Translations under genes and position numbers: made by a program
Notes under the pieces: generated by a model
What the model was told of the DNA's origin: nothing
Databases searched by the model: none
The model's input: the letters and a program-made list of their open reading frames with translations, nothing else
From: Avena insularis
Taxonomy: Eukaryota > Streptophyta > Magnoliopsida > Poales > Poaceae
Reading direction: 5' to 3'
DNA length: 64,000 nt
Assembly: GCA_023614405.1 (NCBI GenBank)
Contig: CM042685.1
Coordinates: 230,123,661 to 230,187,660, forward strand
In this document: one piece after another, positions 10,357 to 21,115 of the stretch
How positions within the stretch are numbered: position 1 is the stretch's first letter
Layout of the letters: every line of letters begins with the position of its first letter

Positions 10357-13158
10357 CTAAGATGCGGCACCCTGAGTCGCCTCGGAGCCGGACTGCCTAG
10401 CTTTGGCCCCACCCTGCTGCCGTAGTGCATACTCAGACAGCAAATCAATGAGCTTGGGCCCATATCGCTTGCAGCGAGCAGAGTAGGCAGCAAAGGCTAC
10501 CTCAGATCCATCCGCAGTCGTCGGCATCCGAGAGGTGATCTGGGGCAGATCCAGCTCCGCTCCAGCCGCCAAGGCCATCGCCGCCCGGCGACGCGCCGAT
10601 GCCCTTACGCTGCGCTTATGCGCGCAGCGCTTTACCGACAGAGCCTCCGCCAGAGCATCCACATTATCAAGGGCTACGCCCTTAGGGACAAGCTCCCTGT
10701 AGAAGCGGCCAAGGACCTCCTTCGCCTTGGCAAGGGAGCCGACGACGGTGCTGCAGCGGTCTTCGACCTCCACAGTAGCATCATCTAGAGCACTCCCGTG
10801 CTCTAGAGCACCGCGGAACTCGATGCCTGCGGCATCTGAGACAAAAAATAAGAAGGAAGACATGAAGAAAAGAAGCACAGAAGAAGACACGAGGCATGAA
10901 CAAACAAGCACAAATCTAGCACTCACCCGAAATAGCCTTGGCAGCAGCCATGAGCTTCGCCGCCACCTCTCTTTCACGAGCAGCCAAGCGGTGGCCAGCC
11001 GCTCACGATCCGCGGCCTCCTGCTGCAGACGCTCCTTCGCTTCGGCTGCCTTAGTCAGCTCTAGCTCGAGGCGTTCTTTCGCGCCAACGGCGGCCTCGGC
11101 CTTCTGCTCCGATTGACCAAGGCTCTTCTTGAGAGCGTCGACCTCACGAAGAGAAATGTTATGCTCCTCTGCATTCAAGACAAGCAAGTGTCAAAGAACA
11201 GGACCAGGATAAATAGGAAAGGCACTAAAAGGCAGATAGGTACCTTGAAGCTGCCGAAGGTTCGCTTCCAGCGCCAAGCGCTCCTGCACCAGCCGCTTGT
11301 CCTCCTGCACAAAAGGCTGAAGAAAAAGAAATAGCAGTAAGAAAAGGACTTGGAGGCTACGCCCAAAAAAAAGGAGTAAAAAACAACATTCGCACACGAA
11401 GACACTCGGGAGCTCCCCCCGTGACATGAAGCAGAAAAACTTACATGCTCTGATGGCGACTCCGAAGGACCGCCTGCGAAATTCTGAGGCGCAACCACCT
11501 GCACCTCCTGCAATGGAGGATCCGGAGCCGCGCCACCCGAAGTCGCCACCGTCTGAGGCGGAGGAGATGCAATTTTCGACTCCCCCATCATCTCCCGCGC
11601 ACCATCACTGGAGGAATCGTGGGAAGAATGCATGCATACGAACAAATCAGCACAAGTGCAAAAATCATGAAGGAAAAAGGACAATAGTACAACAAGAAAC
11701 TTACGAGCCCAGTGAGCTCAGGTCGAAGACAGGAGGAGTCCTTCGGGCTCTCTTCTCCTCCTTCTTTTCTTCCTTCTTCTCCTCCTTCTTTTCTCCCTTC
11801 TTCCGCTTCGCTGGCGGGTGCGGCGCTACAGCCCGCACAGGAATGGCAGGAATGGGAGAGGAAGAACCTCCATGATCCTCACTGTGACGCTCAAGGCCCA
11901 GAGGGTTCCTGGGAGTCGGAGGAGTTGAAGCATCCGAAGACTCGCTGGAGCTCCGTGATCGCTTGCGCGTATGGTCCTCACTCGACTCGTCAGCATCCTC
12001 CGCCGGAGATCGCGTCGATGGCAGCTCGGACACGGACTCAACCACTTCATTATCCGGGGCATTCGGATACTTTTCGGGCAATGGCGGTACCATGCCCGGC
12101 ACTTTGAAGCTCTGCAAAATCAGAAGGAACTTTGTTAGCAAACAAAGGAAATAACTACACAGCCGACGAAAAAGCACTACGTGCACAAATCTACACCTGC
12201 GGTACGATCAACGTCGAAGAAAATGGAGGGGTTAGCGACTTCCCCGGGATTTCTTCTCCGGCCTTGAACTTCAGCAACGCGCGAAGAGCCCTGTCAAGAT
12301 CCCCCTCGGAGATTTTCTCAGCCGAAACCCTCGTCGGATCACGGCGCCCAGAATAAAGAAACATCGGGTGCGCCCTCGCTTGGAGAGGCTGCACCCGACG
12401 CTCAAGAAACGTCCGGATGATGTCCACACCGTTTACCTCCTTCTCCGGAATCAGCTGGAGATCCTCCACTCGACGGTAAAGGGCCTCTATCTCCGCCACC
12501 TCACCGTCCAAGATTTGGTTTTTCCAAGACCTTTTCTTCTCAATCATTTGGGAGGGGTCAAAGGGAACTAGACCAAAATCTTGCCCGGGCACTACGGAGT
12601 CGCGGATATAAAACCATCGCCTCTGCCAGTACTGGACAGATTTGGACATGGAAAAAGAAAAGAAGAGAAGATTGGAACTAAGAGAGATGATGCAACCCCC
12701 AATGGGATACACACCATCCGAACCAGATTGCCTCTTCAGGAATAGAGCTTCCGGAAGAGGCCAAAGTGCAGCTCAATGCCAAGCCAGCACTCGCAAAAAG
12801 TGTTAAAACAAGCAATGTGGAGAAGAGAATTGGGAGACAGATGATGAAGCTGAATCCCATAGAAGAAGAGCAGTCCACGGAGGAAGTTGTGGACTGGGAA
12901 AGAAAACCCACGCAAAACGAAGGCGAGAAACATAACCCGATACCCAGATGGGGGACAGGGGATTACCTCATTGTCGGGGAGTTTGACGGCCTCCCTATCT
13001 TGCGGGATCAGGCCCCGCTCGCGCAGCTTGCGGAGATCGCTCTCCCGCGTCTCTGAGCGCCGCCAGCCACCATCGGTGACACGAGTAGCGGTGGTGCCCT
13101 TCTTTCCTCCGGCGGCGCTGGTCCCAACCGCAGATGACGATTTCTTTGGTTTCCCCAT
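10357..13158 (-). pseudogene. Six-exon antisense gene inside the Gypsy element (transposase_28-like)
   Basis: Minus-strand exons: 13158-12197, 12111-11705, 11607-11445, 11304-11244, 11168-10927, 10835-10357. All five introns (85, 97, 140, 75 and 91 bp) start GT and end AG, and phases agree across each junction except for the indel noted below. The start is ATG at 13158 (MGKPKKSSSAVG) and the stop is TAG at 10357-10359. Exon 1 carries a hydrophobic block (SGYRVMFLAFVLRGFSFPVH, then FYGIQLHHLSPN) and YWQRRWFYIRD followed by RRVQPLQARAHP. This is the layout I associate with the plant 'putative gypsy type transposon' domain (PF04195). Exon 2 is acidic then Lys/Glu-rich with KKEEKKEEKKEEK. Exons 4-5 are coiled coil. 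There is a frameshift near 12735 (exon 1) and one in exon 5 near 11000, so this copy is probably dead. Function unknown. Confidence 0.75.
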
Positions 13159-13659
13159 GGCGCTATGGCGGCGCCGGCGGTGAAAACGCAGAAACAACGA
13201 CGGAAATGTGGAAGGAAATTCCAGCGCGCAGCAAGGATCGCTAGAGCACAAGGAAGCAGTGAAAACAAGAACTGACACGGTGAAAACAAATCACAGCTTT
13301 CCCCAATGATTATAACAGCGAAGACGACGAACGGCAACCGTCCATCCAGAAGACCTAACGCCAACGGCAGATCTGACCGTACACGTGTCAACATCACAAC
13401 GAACCGTTGTTACCACGCCGTCAACTACGCACGGAAATCGAGGAGACACCGTAATTATCTCCACGCCGCGCGTGACCGGTCAATTCAAAGTCAGCAAGTG
13501 GGACCCACGTTCGTCCAGTCAAGTCATCTCTGGCGTAGCAGACGCTTGATGTCATTGATCGTCAGCACTGATGTCATCAAAAGCTATACTAGCACCAACT
13601 ACAATTCTTTGGCTCCACAGCTAAGAGTACTCACTCGAATCTTCGATTTGACTAAATAC

Positions 13660-13920
13660 TTGGGGGCTACTCCTATCAGGAGCGCTGGCCGCGCACCCGG
13701 AAGATGAATAACGACAAAGTATCTCTTCGAGTCCTACGTCGAGTCTACGACTCCACTACGGACTCGGGGGCTACTCCCATAGGGAGGATGGATTTAAGCA
13801 TCCGAAAATTTTTGAGTCCTACGGACTTAACAACTGAACAATGCTTGAACTAAAGTCTCTGCTCGAGTCTACGACTCAAACAGACACTCGGGGGCTACTC
13901 CCATAGGGAGCGCTGGTCGC
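13660..13920 (+). repeat. Short GGGGGCTACTCC repeats in the Gypsy 3' region
   Basis: The block GGGGGCTACTCC(C/T)AT recurs at about 13673, 13766 and 13889, each with a nearby CTACGACTC-type motif; two are followed by GGAGCGCTGG(C/T)CGCGCACC. Spacing is about 90-125 bp. This is the type of 3' untranslated repeat seen before the 3' LTR of such elements. No frame is open through it. Confidence 0.65.
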
Positions 13921-14464
13921 GCACCCTATGAAATCTTCGACTGTGATCTTTCGGATCAGCACGCAAAAACTTTTTGGCAACTTTGCCCCAACAAAACGCT
14001 GAGTGAACGACAATCTCCTTGGCCACCCGAAACACCTCTGCGGTGACAAATGTTTGGATGTTGCGTCTGTGACGCAAAGATAAGACCTACAGATATCATC
14101 TGGTGGCCTAGCAATGCACCTGACTGCGCTCTGCTAGTATGAACCCGTGCCAGCAGGTGCGATGAAAAATCCCGACGGACGCGTTGGGTACATCAACTAA
14201 AATCACTGGAATTCCACTCCTGTAAGTCATCCGCGGCCTGAGTCGAATTACGCCAGCATATGTTCCAGGTCCGAGTTGAGGGACTCGAACCTGAAGAAGA
14301 TCGTGTTGTTTCGTCCTAAGACAGTTAACTGGCCCTGATCCGTCGGGTGAGTCAGGCACACGCATCAACAATCCCTGCACACATATATTATTAATACATA
14401 GTTGCACCCGAAGGATTGAAGAGTCCTCAGCCGAATCTACGATTATTTGATCACTCGAGACTCT

Positions 14465-14956
14465 TGACATGGTTATACCCTACGGTGCGTGACTTGACAT
14501 ACGGTCCAGCCCAAGGAAGGCCCACAGCATATCTGGCCCGCCCATGAAGATTTTCGGGTGGCCAAGGCCCATGACGCCTTCGGATCCTTGGAGAGCAAGA
14601 CTAGCATAGATAGGAAATTCAAAGGGGTAAAACCCTAGAACTTGTAACCGACTAGGACTATGCCTGGGACTTGCCTAAGTCTATATAAAGGCCAGGAGGG
14701 CACGTCCTAGATCTCTCGACTCATACTTCCGCACACGCACCTCCACGCCAGATCGAATCTGCGCACCTCAGAACCAGTTCCGCCAGTAATCAAGCGGACA
14801 AGCAGGAGTAGGGTTTTCCCTCCGGGGGCCTGAACCTGGGTAAATCTCGTGTCCCCTGGTTGCTTGTCTGTTAACCGTTCCACGATCTCCAGCATCCCCA
14901 TCTTCTCCAAAACCCAAGTCCATAACAATGGGCATTGACAAGATTAAACCTCGTCA
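14465..14956 (+). repeat. 3' LTR of the Tat-type Gypsy element
   Basis: 492 bp, TG...CA, followed by TSD GTGCT (14957-14961). It differs from the 5' LTR by small deletions near its start and around 14765-14790. No clean purine tract stands immediately before it. Confidence 0.92.
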
Positions 14957-15804
14957 GTGCTGCTGCCGCCCTCCGGTGCCAATGGTTGTCTAGTGTGTTT
15001 CTGCCACCGCGTCCAGTTGGCTATCGTGCTTCTGGTGGAGGTTGTGTCCTCCCGTGCAGCTGCAACACTGCCAATCCCTGAACCGGTTGTCTCCGTGTTA
15101 CGTCCTCTAGGCCTCGTCGGTTAACAGTGAGACGACAAAGGTGACGAAAAAACCGTGGTGGTGTATGTTGGTGGGCGGTGTTGATGGGGTGGAAGACTAC
15201 GGAGCATTCGAGGTAGTGGTTGTTTGGGGGTCGGGAGAAATCCATGTCGATCATTTGACACCGACGTGGTGATGCCTGCGGGTGTTGCCATTCCTTCTTG
15301 AAGGGCGTCTGGTGTACCCCTTTTCCTCTTACCTCCGCGTACGGGGGAAACCCTAGGTCAGTCCGTGTGACAGCGTCCTCATCGTCGCTTACCTTCTTGA
15401 AGGTGTTGCTTGTTACGCGAAGCTTCGTAGCTCTAGGTGCGTGGTGGTCATCTCCGGAGGGCGCAACGGTTTCGAGCCATCCACGTTTAATTGATCTGCC
15501 ATTGTTGGCATTGTTTTCTTTTTATTTCTCTTCTTTCTTTTGGGCTTGCTTGTGCTGAAGCCCCAACAATTGTACCATTATATCGGGTGATGGCTATATT
15601 AATATAGCGGGGCGAAAGACTATTTCGAGTATGTTTGGAGTGAATCTACACACTAAAACAAGTCTAGATATATTCTTTTCACAAACCTAAAACATCTTAT
15701 ATTTTGAAACGGAGAGAGTACATGCCTCTGTTCTTGTCGTTAGAAGGACGGCAGGTGGTGGACGGTAGGAACTATATGTCGCCTCTCGCAGCAAAACGGT
15801 GTGG

Positions 15805-17255
15805 AAAATGATACTGTTCCCCCGGGGGATCACGCGCTCGCGTCCCCCGGCTCCTCCGTCTGCCACGCGTCTCAGAACGTGCGGGATTTGAGTTGCTAAG
15901 ACACCAGTAGCTGCGTGCCTAATAGAAAAAAAGAGAAAAATGATACGTCGCTGGACACGTCGTCTCTCCCGTGAAGTAAAAGCAGGCATTTAACCCCCGG
16001 TCCCACCCACGATGTGTCCCATTGCCTTATCACTTTCCTCTCCTTCCATTGCAAAAACGCATCTGACAGCTTTCTTTCTTCTCCACTGCTCCACACCAGT
16101 GCTCCGCCTGCCACTACGCCACCCCGCTGGCCAACGTCGTCACACAAGCTGCTGCTAGTGCAAGGAATATCCGGTGGTGCCGCGGGCCGTCCACCGCTGC
16201 AAAGCTGTCTGCCGTCGGGTCGCCGTCTTGCTGGAAAAAAAGCCACCGCCGTGCGGCTCTGCTACCGACGGAGCGGCGCTGCTACCTACTACAGGCGGCG
16301 CTGCTGCGGGCGACGCGCGGCTCTGCTACAACCTGCCGGTCCTGCTACACGTGCTCGCAGACCCTGCTACACGTGCTCGCAGACCCTGCTACACGCGGAT
16401 GCCGTGGCTGCTACACGCGGACACCGTCACGGCTACATGCGGCCGGTGGCCCTGCTACACGTGCTCACCGACCCTGCTACACGCGGACGCAGTGGCTGCT
16501 ACACGCGGATGCCGGTACTGCTACAGATGGCCTCCGGCGACGGCCGCCGGCCAGCTTCAAGTGCTCGCCGGCACAGCTACACGTGCTCGTGGACCCTGCT
16601 ACACGCGGACGCCGTGGCTGCTACAGATGGCCGCCGGCCCTGCTACACGCGGCCGCCAGCCAGATTCAAGTGCTTGCCGGCACGGCTACATGCGGCCAGT
16701 GGCCCTGCTACACGTGCTCGCGGACCCTGCTACACGCTGAGGCCGGTACTGCTACATGCGGCCAGTGGCCCTGCTACACGTGCTCGCGGACCCTGCTACA
16801 CGCTGAGGCCGGTACTGCTACAGATGGCCTCCGGCGACGGTCGCCGGCGCTGCTACGAGTGGTCGTCGAGCCTGCTACAAATATTCGTCAGTGCTGCTAC
16901 AATGGCCTCCGGTGCTGCTGCAAGCCGTCACCACCGCCGCTTGCTGCTACGAGTAGTTGCCGACTTTGCTTCAAGTCATCGTGGTTGTAGCAGTTTGGTA
17001 AGCGGCACCGCCGCCGTTGCTGCAGGGGGCATGGGTGATATGAGCTTCGGCTCGCGGCAGAGCTTTGCCGGTCCACCGGGTGTTCTTGTACAGATTGGAA
17101 TATGCTTGGGTTCTCTCCGTAGCGTTTCTATACGTGCGGAGCGAAAGGTCGGGAAACGACGCGAGGAAAGAACCTAGACCGTTGATGGTGACCGCATCAG
17201 ACGGCTATGGACCCGGGGGATCGGGGGATTTGATCCCCCGGGGGACGCGTAGCGC
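15805..17255 (+). mobile_element. Short non-autonomous element with palindromic ends and TGCTACA array
   Basis: Near the left end is the palindrome TCCCCCGGGGGA (15818-15829), preceded by AAAATGATACTGT. Near the right end is an 11-bp perfect stem, CCCGGGGGATC (17212-17222) and its complement (17232-17242), with a 9-base loop. The middle is a GC-rich TGCTACA minisatellite. A related element at 39921-41140 lies in opposite orientation. No transposase is visible and exact termini are unproven. A hairpin near one end suggests a Helitron-like end, but no clear CTRR terminus is seen. Class unresolved. Confidence 0.5.
16250..16990 (+). repeat. TGCTACA minisatellite, GC-rich
   Basis: CTGCTACA or its variant GGCTACA recurs every 18-40 bp, with spacers such as CGTGCTCGCGGACC, CGCGGACGCCGTGG and GATGGCC. 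A longer block of about 64 bp is repeated almost exactly (about 16681-16744 and 16745-16808). All three plus frames stay open for hundreds of codons because the repeat lacks stops; these are not genes. Confidence 0.85.
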
Positions 17256-17304
17256 CCGCCAAACGGTGTTGAACCGCTCCGCTCGTATCAACAATAGAAT
17301 ACCA

Positions 17305-18330
17305 CCCCAAGCCGACAATACTACATATGTGCCTAGTGCCTACCACGAACGAGAAACGGGCTTTGGCTCTGGTTGTACGGTTTCATTACCTAGATGAATT
17401 GGACAATTCTTCTTTTTAATCGATGAAACGTGCAAAATCAGCATCAGTTTTCGAAACATTTCTGGAAATTAGTATTCTCCAATTACCAGCACGAGAATAC
17501 TAGTAGTTGCTAATAAAACCACGTACGGTGTCTGTGCTGCGCTGTGGAAGTGTGGAGGTGCCCGTCAACGAGACGTACGTGCCTTCAAATTTATTTGATG
17601 TTCACGTGCACTACTCCCGATCGATGATGCATATTGGTCGTTCTAGCGTGAAAAAACCAAGCCTCCTTTTGGCGCATGGGCGGACCTAGCAGAATCTGTC
17701 ACCGTGAGCGCCACAGGACAAAGCTAGCGTCGAATCTCATGGACCATAACACAAGATACCAGATGGAACAAGTTTCAACACAAGTGCACAACACAAAATT
17801 AACATCCCAACAAAATGAAACCTACAAACATGACCCCAGAGGTGCAATCTCCCACCGCCAAATCGGCCGCCGCCGGTGGAATATGTGCGAGACATGACCT
17901 CACTTGTCGAAGAGCTATCGTCGCACCCCAAGCCGACATATATTACACATACTATGTGCGTATCACGAATGAGATACGGGCTTTGGTTCTGGTTGTACGG
18001 TTTCTTCACCTAAATGAATTGGACAGCTCTTCTTTTTAATCGATGAAAACGTGCAAATCAGCAATATTTCTGGAAATCAGTACTACTGCGATCTAATCTC
18101 CAATTGCCAGCACGAGAATAGCTGCTAATAAAACCATGTACGGTGTCTGCGCTCTGGAAGCGCGGAGGTGCCCGTCAACGAGACGTTCCTTCAAATTTTT
18201 CGTTTGATGTTCACGTGCACCCCCGATGATGCATATTGGTCGCTCCTTTTGGCGCATGGGCTGACCTAGCAGAATCTGTCACTGTGAGGCGCCACAGGAC
18301 AAAGCGTCAAATCTCATGGACCATAACTTA
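17305..18330 (+). repeat. Imperfect tandem duplication upstream of the MFS gene
   Basis: Unit A (about 17305-17757) and unit B (about 17925-18330) align in order. Shared blocks include GGGCTTTGG, GGTTGTACGGTTTC, GAATTGGACA, TCTTCTTTTTAATCGATGAAA, GCACGAGAATA, GAGGTGCCCGTCAACGAGACG, TTTTGGCGCATGGGC and GACCTAGCAGAATCTGTCAC. Between them is a 180-bp spacer that is itself a copy of 910-1110. Unit B ends about 60 bp before the first recognisable MFS exon. It could be promoter, 5' leader, intron 1 or an unrelated repeat. Confidence 0.8.
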
Positions 18331-18388
18331 GCTGTGGTACAGTGAGTGGGTGACACTTCATTTTCTACCTGAAAAAAAATCACTGCAG

Positions 18389-21115
18389 ATCACCGGCCTG
18401 GGGGCACTCGTGGTGACGCCGGTCGTCGGGAACCTGTCCGACAGATACGGCCGCAAGGCGCTGCTCGGGCTCCCGGCAACCCTCTCCATCGTCCCACTTG
18501 GTAAAACTCTCGAATCTTTCACGATCTCCCAGTACTGCTGGAATACTTGCTATTGCTAGCTAACCTGTTTTCTTTCTTTGGCGTCGGCCTAGCTATTCTG
18601 GCGTTTAACCAGACGAGGCCGTACTTCTACGCCTACTACGTGGCCAAGACGCTGACGGCGATGGTCTCCGAGGGCGCCATGATGTGCCTCTCGCTAGCCT
18701 ACGTGGTAACCACCTCGCTTCTCTCCTCGATCAACCAGTCGAGCTTACCTGGATGCACGCGTGGACGATCATGGCCTGGATCATGCTTCCTGTAATAATG
18801 CAGGCTGACAAGGTGCCCGAGGCGCAGCGGGCGGCAGCCTTCGGGGTGTTCTCCGGCGTCTGCACCGCCGGCTTCGTCGCCGGCACCATCGCCACCCGCT
18901 TCCTCTCCGTCTCCTCTACGTTCCAGGTATATATCCAAGTGCGCCTTCATGCTGGTTGGCTGGCTCGTGCTTTGCACTACGGCAGCTGCGTTGTTCCTTG
19001 ATTTGTTATGCTCTGCAGGTGGCAACACTGGCGGCAATTGCAGCGGTGGTGTACATGAGGGCCTTCGTCCAGGAGACGGACCGCGGGGAGTCGCTGATGC
19101 GCGACGAGGAGGCCTCCCTCTTGCTCTTCGCTCCATCCTCCAGCGCCGAGGAGTCGTCGCCGAGGCTCCCGCCTCTCGGGAAGGCCTCCTCGCTGTCGGA
19201 GACGGCCGCCCTTCTTACCAGCAGGTGACATGCCTTTCTGAATTTGTTAAGACTTTCCAAACTCGTCAGCTCTGTACTCACCAACTCCTTATGACCTTGT
19301 GTTTGGTGTGTAGCAGTTAGCAATGACCATAACTCCTTTCAGCATCAGATAGTTTACCAGACATGATGATAACAAATCGTGCTGCCAAAACCACAAACAC
19401 GATCAATTATAAAATTAATAATATCGAGCCAATACATTCTTTTACCTCCGGGGGAAAAAGCACCATGATATTTACCTCAGGTTACCTCTAATGATTGCTT
19501 GCAAATCACTTGCAGCTCGACTTTCACGAGAGCAGCGGTCATCACATTTTTCCATAGCCTTGGTGAAGCAGGCCTGCAAACTGCATTACTGGTAACTCCC
19601 TTTTGTCCAGCACAAACTTGTAAAACAGATCTGTAATATTGCAATTCTATGCAGAGATTCCTCTTTATAGAACTCGGTAAACTGATCGATCTCTTGCATC
19701 ACATGGTTTTCAACTATACTTGATTGATACCTGAATGTGCTTCTACTTTTGTTCTGTCTTTTGTGATACGATTACAAAATGCAGTATTTCCTGAAGGCGC
19801 AGTTCCACTATACCAAGAACCAGTACGCAAACTTGCTGCTTATTATTGGCATAACAGGAAGTTTCTCACAGGTACAACCATACAAGTTCATCTAGCAATG
19901 TTTTCCTGTGACGTCTTCACTTTATGACCATCTCTGCGCTCAGTTTTTACTTGGGTGCACGAGAAGCAGTTTTTAATTTATGATCTATATGCAGCTGACC
20001 ATGATGCCTCTCCTAGCGCCAAAGATTGGTGAGCAGAAGCTACTTGTTGTGGCACTTCTAGGGAGCTGCGTGCACGTAAGGGGATTATTATTGCATAGTC
20101 CTGCTTAGTCTTTTTTAACATGACTATCTTGCAAGAATAAAATTTAACAATTCGCTCTGATCTGGCGTGGATGCTGCAGGGATTCCTATACAGCATTGCA
20201 TGGTCATTCTGGGTATGTAACTGATCAAATGGCAGTACAGTAATGATGGGCAACTGTTTGGTATTAGTCATGCTAAATTTTATGTTTTGTTGAAGGTTCC
20301 ATACCTTGCTGCAAGCTGTGTGATTCTAAGCATTTTGGTCGGCCCTTGCGTAAGTAGTAATATATCATAGCAGTACCCCGTCTTTAGTTTTTGTTTTGGT
20401 TCATGCAACCGTGCCAATAACCTTCTAACTCAATCCATTCTTAACAGATTAGGAGCATCGTATCAAAAAAAGTCGGACCTTCTGAGCAGGTACTTAGCAA
20501 CATCATATAATTTGATTCATGAACAAAATGAATTTGCTTATTTCCCATAAGATTTTAGATACACTCTTTGCAACGTTTTTTTTGCAATGTTTATTCAAGG
20601 GAATGGTTCAAGGGTGCATCGCAGGAATCAGCTCAACTGCCAATGTCATATCTCCCCTAGTATTTACTCCCCTCACAGGTAAGCATATGTCATTATGCTT
20701 ACTTTGCACCCGCCAACGTAGAACAAAGTTGCCTTACATGAAATTCTTAGTTGTTCAATTCTTAGGTCACTGCCCACGAGCTTAGCCAAAGATGTCATTA
20801 AAATTTAATGTTTCTCCCGTTGGTTTCACAGCATGGTTCCTATCGGAAACTGCACCTTTCAATTTCAAAGGCTTTAGCCTTGCCTGTGCTGGATTTGCAA
20901 CGGTAGGATCCCTAATTGAACATGCTGTCACTATGGTCGAACTATTTTGTTGTAAACCTCATCTTCCCTTTTTGTTTTACAGATAGTTCTTGATATATAT
21001 GAACCTCTATACACTTCATATTGACTTCAATTTTCTATTGTGCACCTTGCAGTTGGTAGCACTCACAGTGAGCATTAGTATGAGGCCAGCAGAAGTTCAG
21101 CCAGATAACAAATAG
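18389..21115 (+). CDS. MFS transporter, HIAT1/MFSD14 (tetracycline-transporter-like), first exon not found
   Basis: Thirteen exons with GT-AG borders: 18389-18500, 18593-18705, 18804-18926, 19019-19224, 19516-19591, 19785-19871, 19995-20075, 20180-20212, 20296-20349, 20448-20489, 20600-20678, 20832-20902, 21053-21115 (stop TAG 21113-21115). Phases agree throughout, giving 379 codons without a stop. The first visible residues, ITGLGALVVTPVVGNLSDRYGRKA, hold the MFS signature loop between TM2 and TM3. Later come AFGVFSGVCTAGFVAGT, an acidic central loop rich in Ser, and hydrophobic helices up to LVALTVSIS. The family is a plasma- or endomembrane solute carrier of unsettled substrate. A start codon and roughly 60 residues (TM1) are missing. 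Exon 1 either lies beyond the window start or was lost when the upstream region was rearranged. Confidence 0.88.

Larger units (their letters stand above)
2162..14956 (+). mobile_element. Full-length Tat-type Gypsy LTR retrotransposon with antisense gene
   Basis: Direct LTRs (2162-2662 and 14465-14956) start TG, end CA and are flanked by an identical 5-bp duplication GTGCT (2157-2161 and 14957-14961), so the copy is structurally complete at 12.8 kb. The order on the plus strand is LTR, primer-binding site, gag, protease, RT, RNase H, integrase, a long 3' region, LTR. Integrase last marks Gypsy. A long non-coding-looking 3' part with additional antisense reading frames is typical of the Tat group (Retand/RIRE2-like kin); the lineage call is inference. 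Stops and frameshifts in gag and pol make it non-autonomous now. Confidence 0.9.
1366..15718. mobile_element. Mariner/Stowaway-type element, about 1.55 kb net, split by a Gypsy insertion
   Basis: The left end begins CTCTCTCCGTGTCATAATAT at 1366 and the right end finishes with the inverted form of that motif at 15718. Both are flanked by TA (1364-1365 and 15719-15720), the target preferred by Tc1/Mariner and Stowaway elements. The inverted ends match over about 90 bp. Removing the Gypsy element and one TSD copy joins 1366-2161 to 14962-15718, giving about 1.55 kb. The interior is very GC-rich (about 1470-2160 and 14960-15490). Frames are open there because of composition, and no transposase is visible, so the element is non-autonomous. 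It is long for a Stowaway MITE, so the interior may be captured genomic DNA. Confidence 0.7.

Noticed and set aside
16014..17177. 387-codon and other long plus-strand frames rich in CYTR/LLHAD/ATRAR repeats
   Set aside because: All three frames are open because the TGCTACA repeat lacks stop codons; no start context, splice structure or family match. Treated as a minisatellite.
15818..17242. Calling the TGCTACA element a definite Helitron
   Set aside because: A terminal hairpin is present but no clear 5' TC / 3' CTRR ends or Rep/helicase sequence could be shown.
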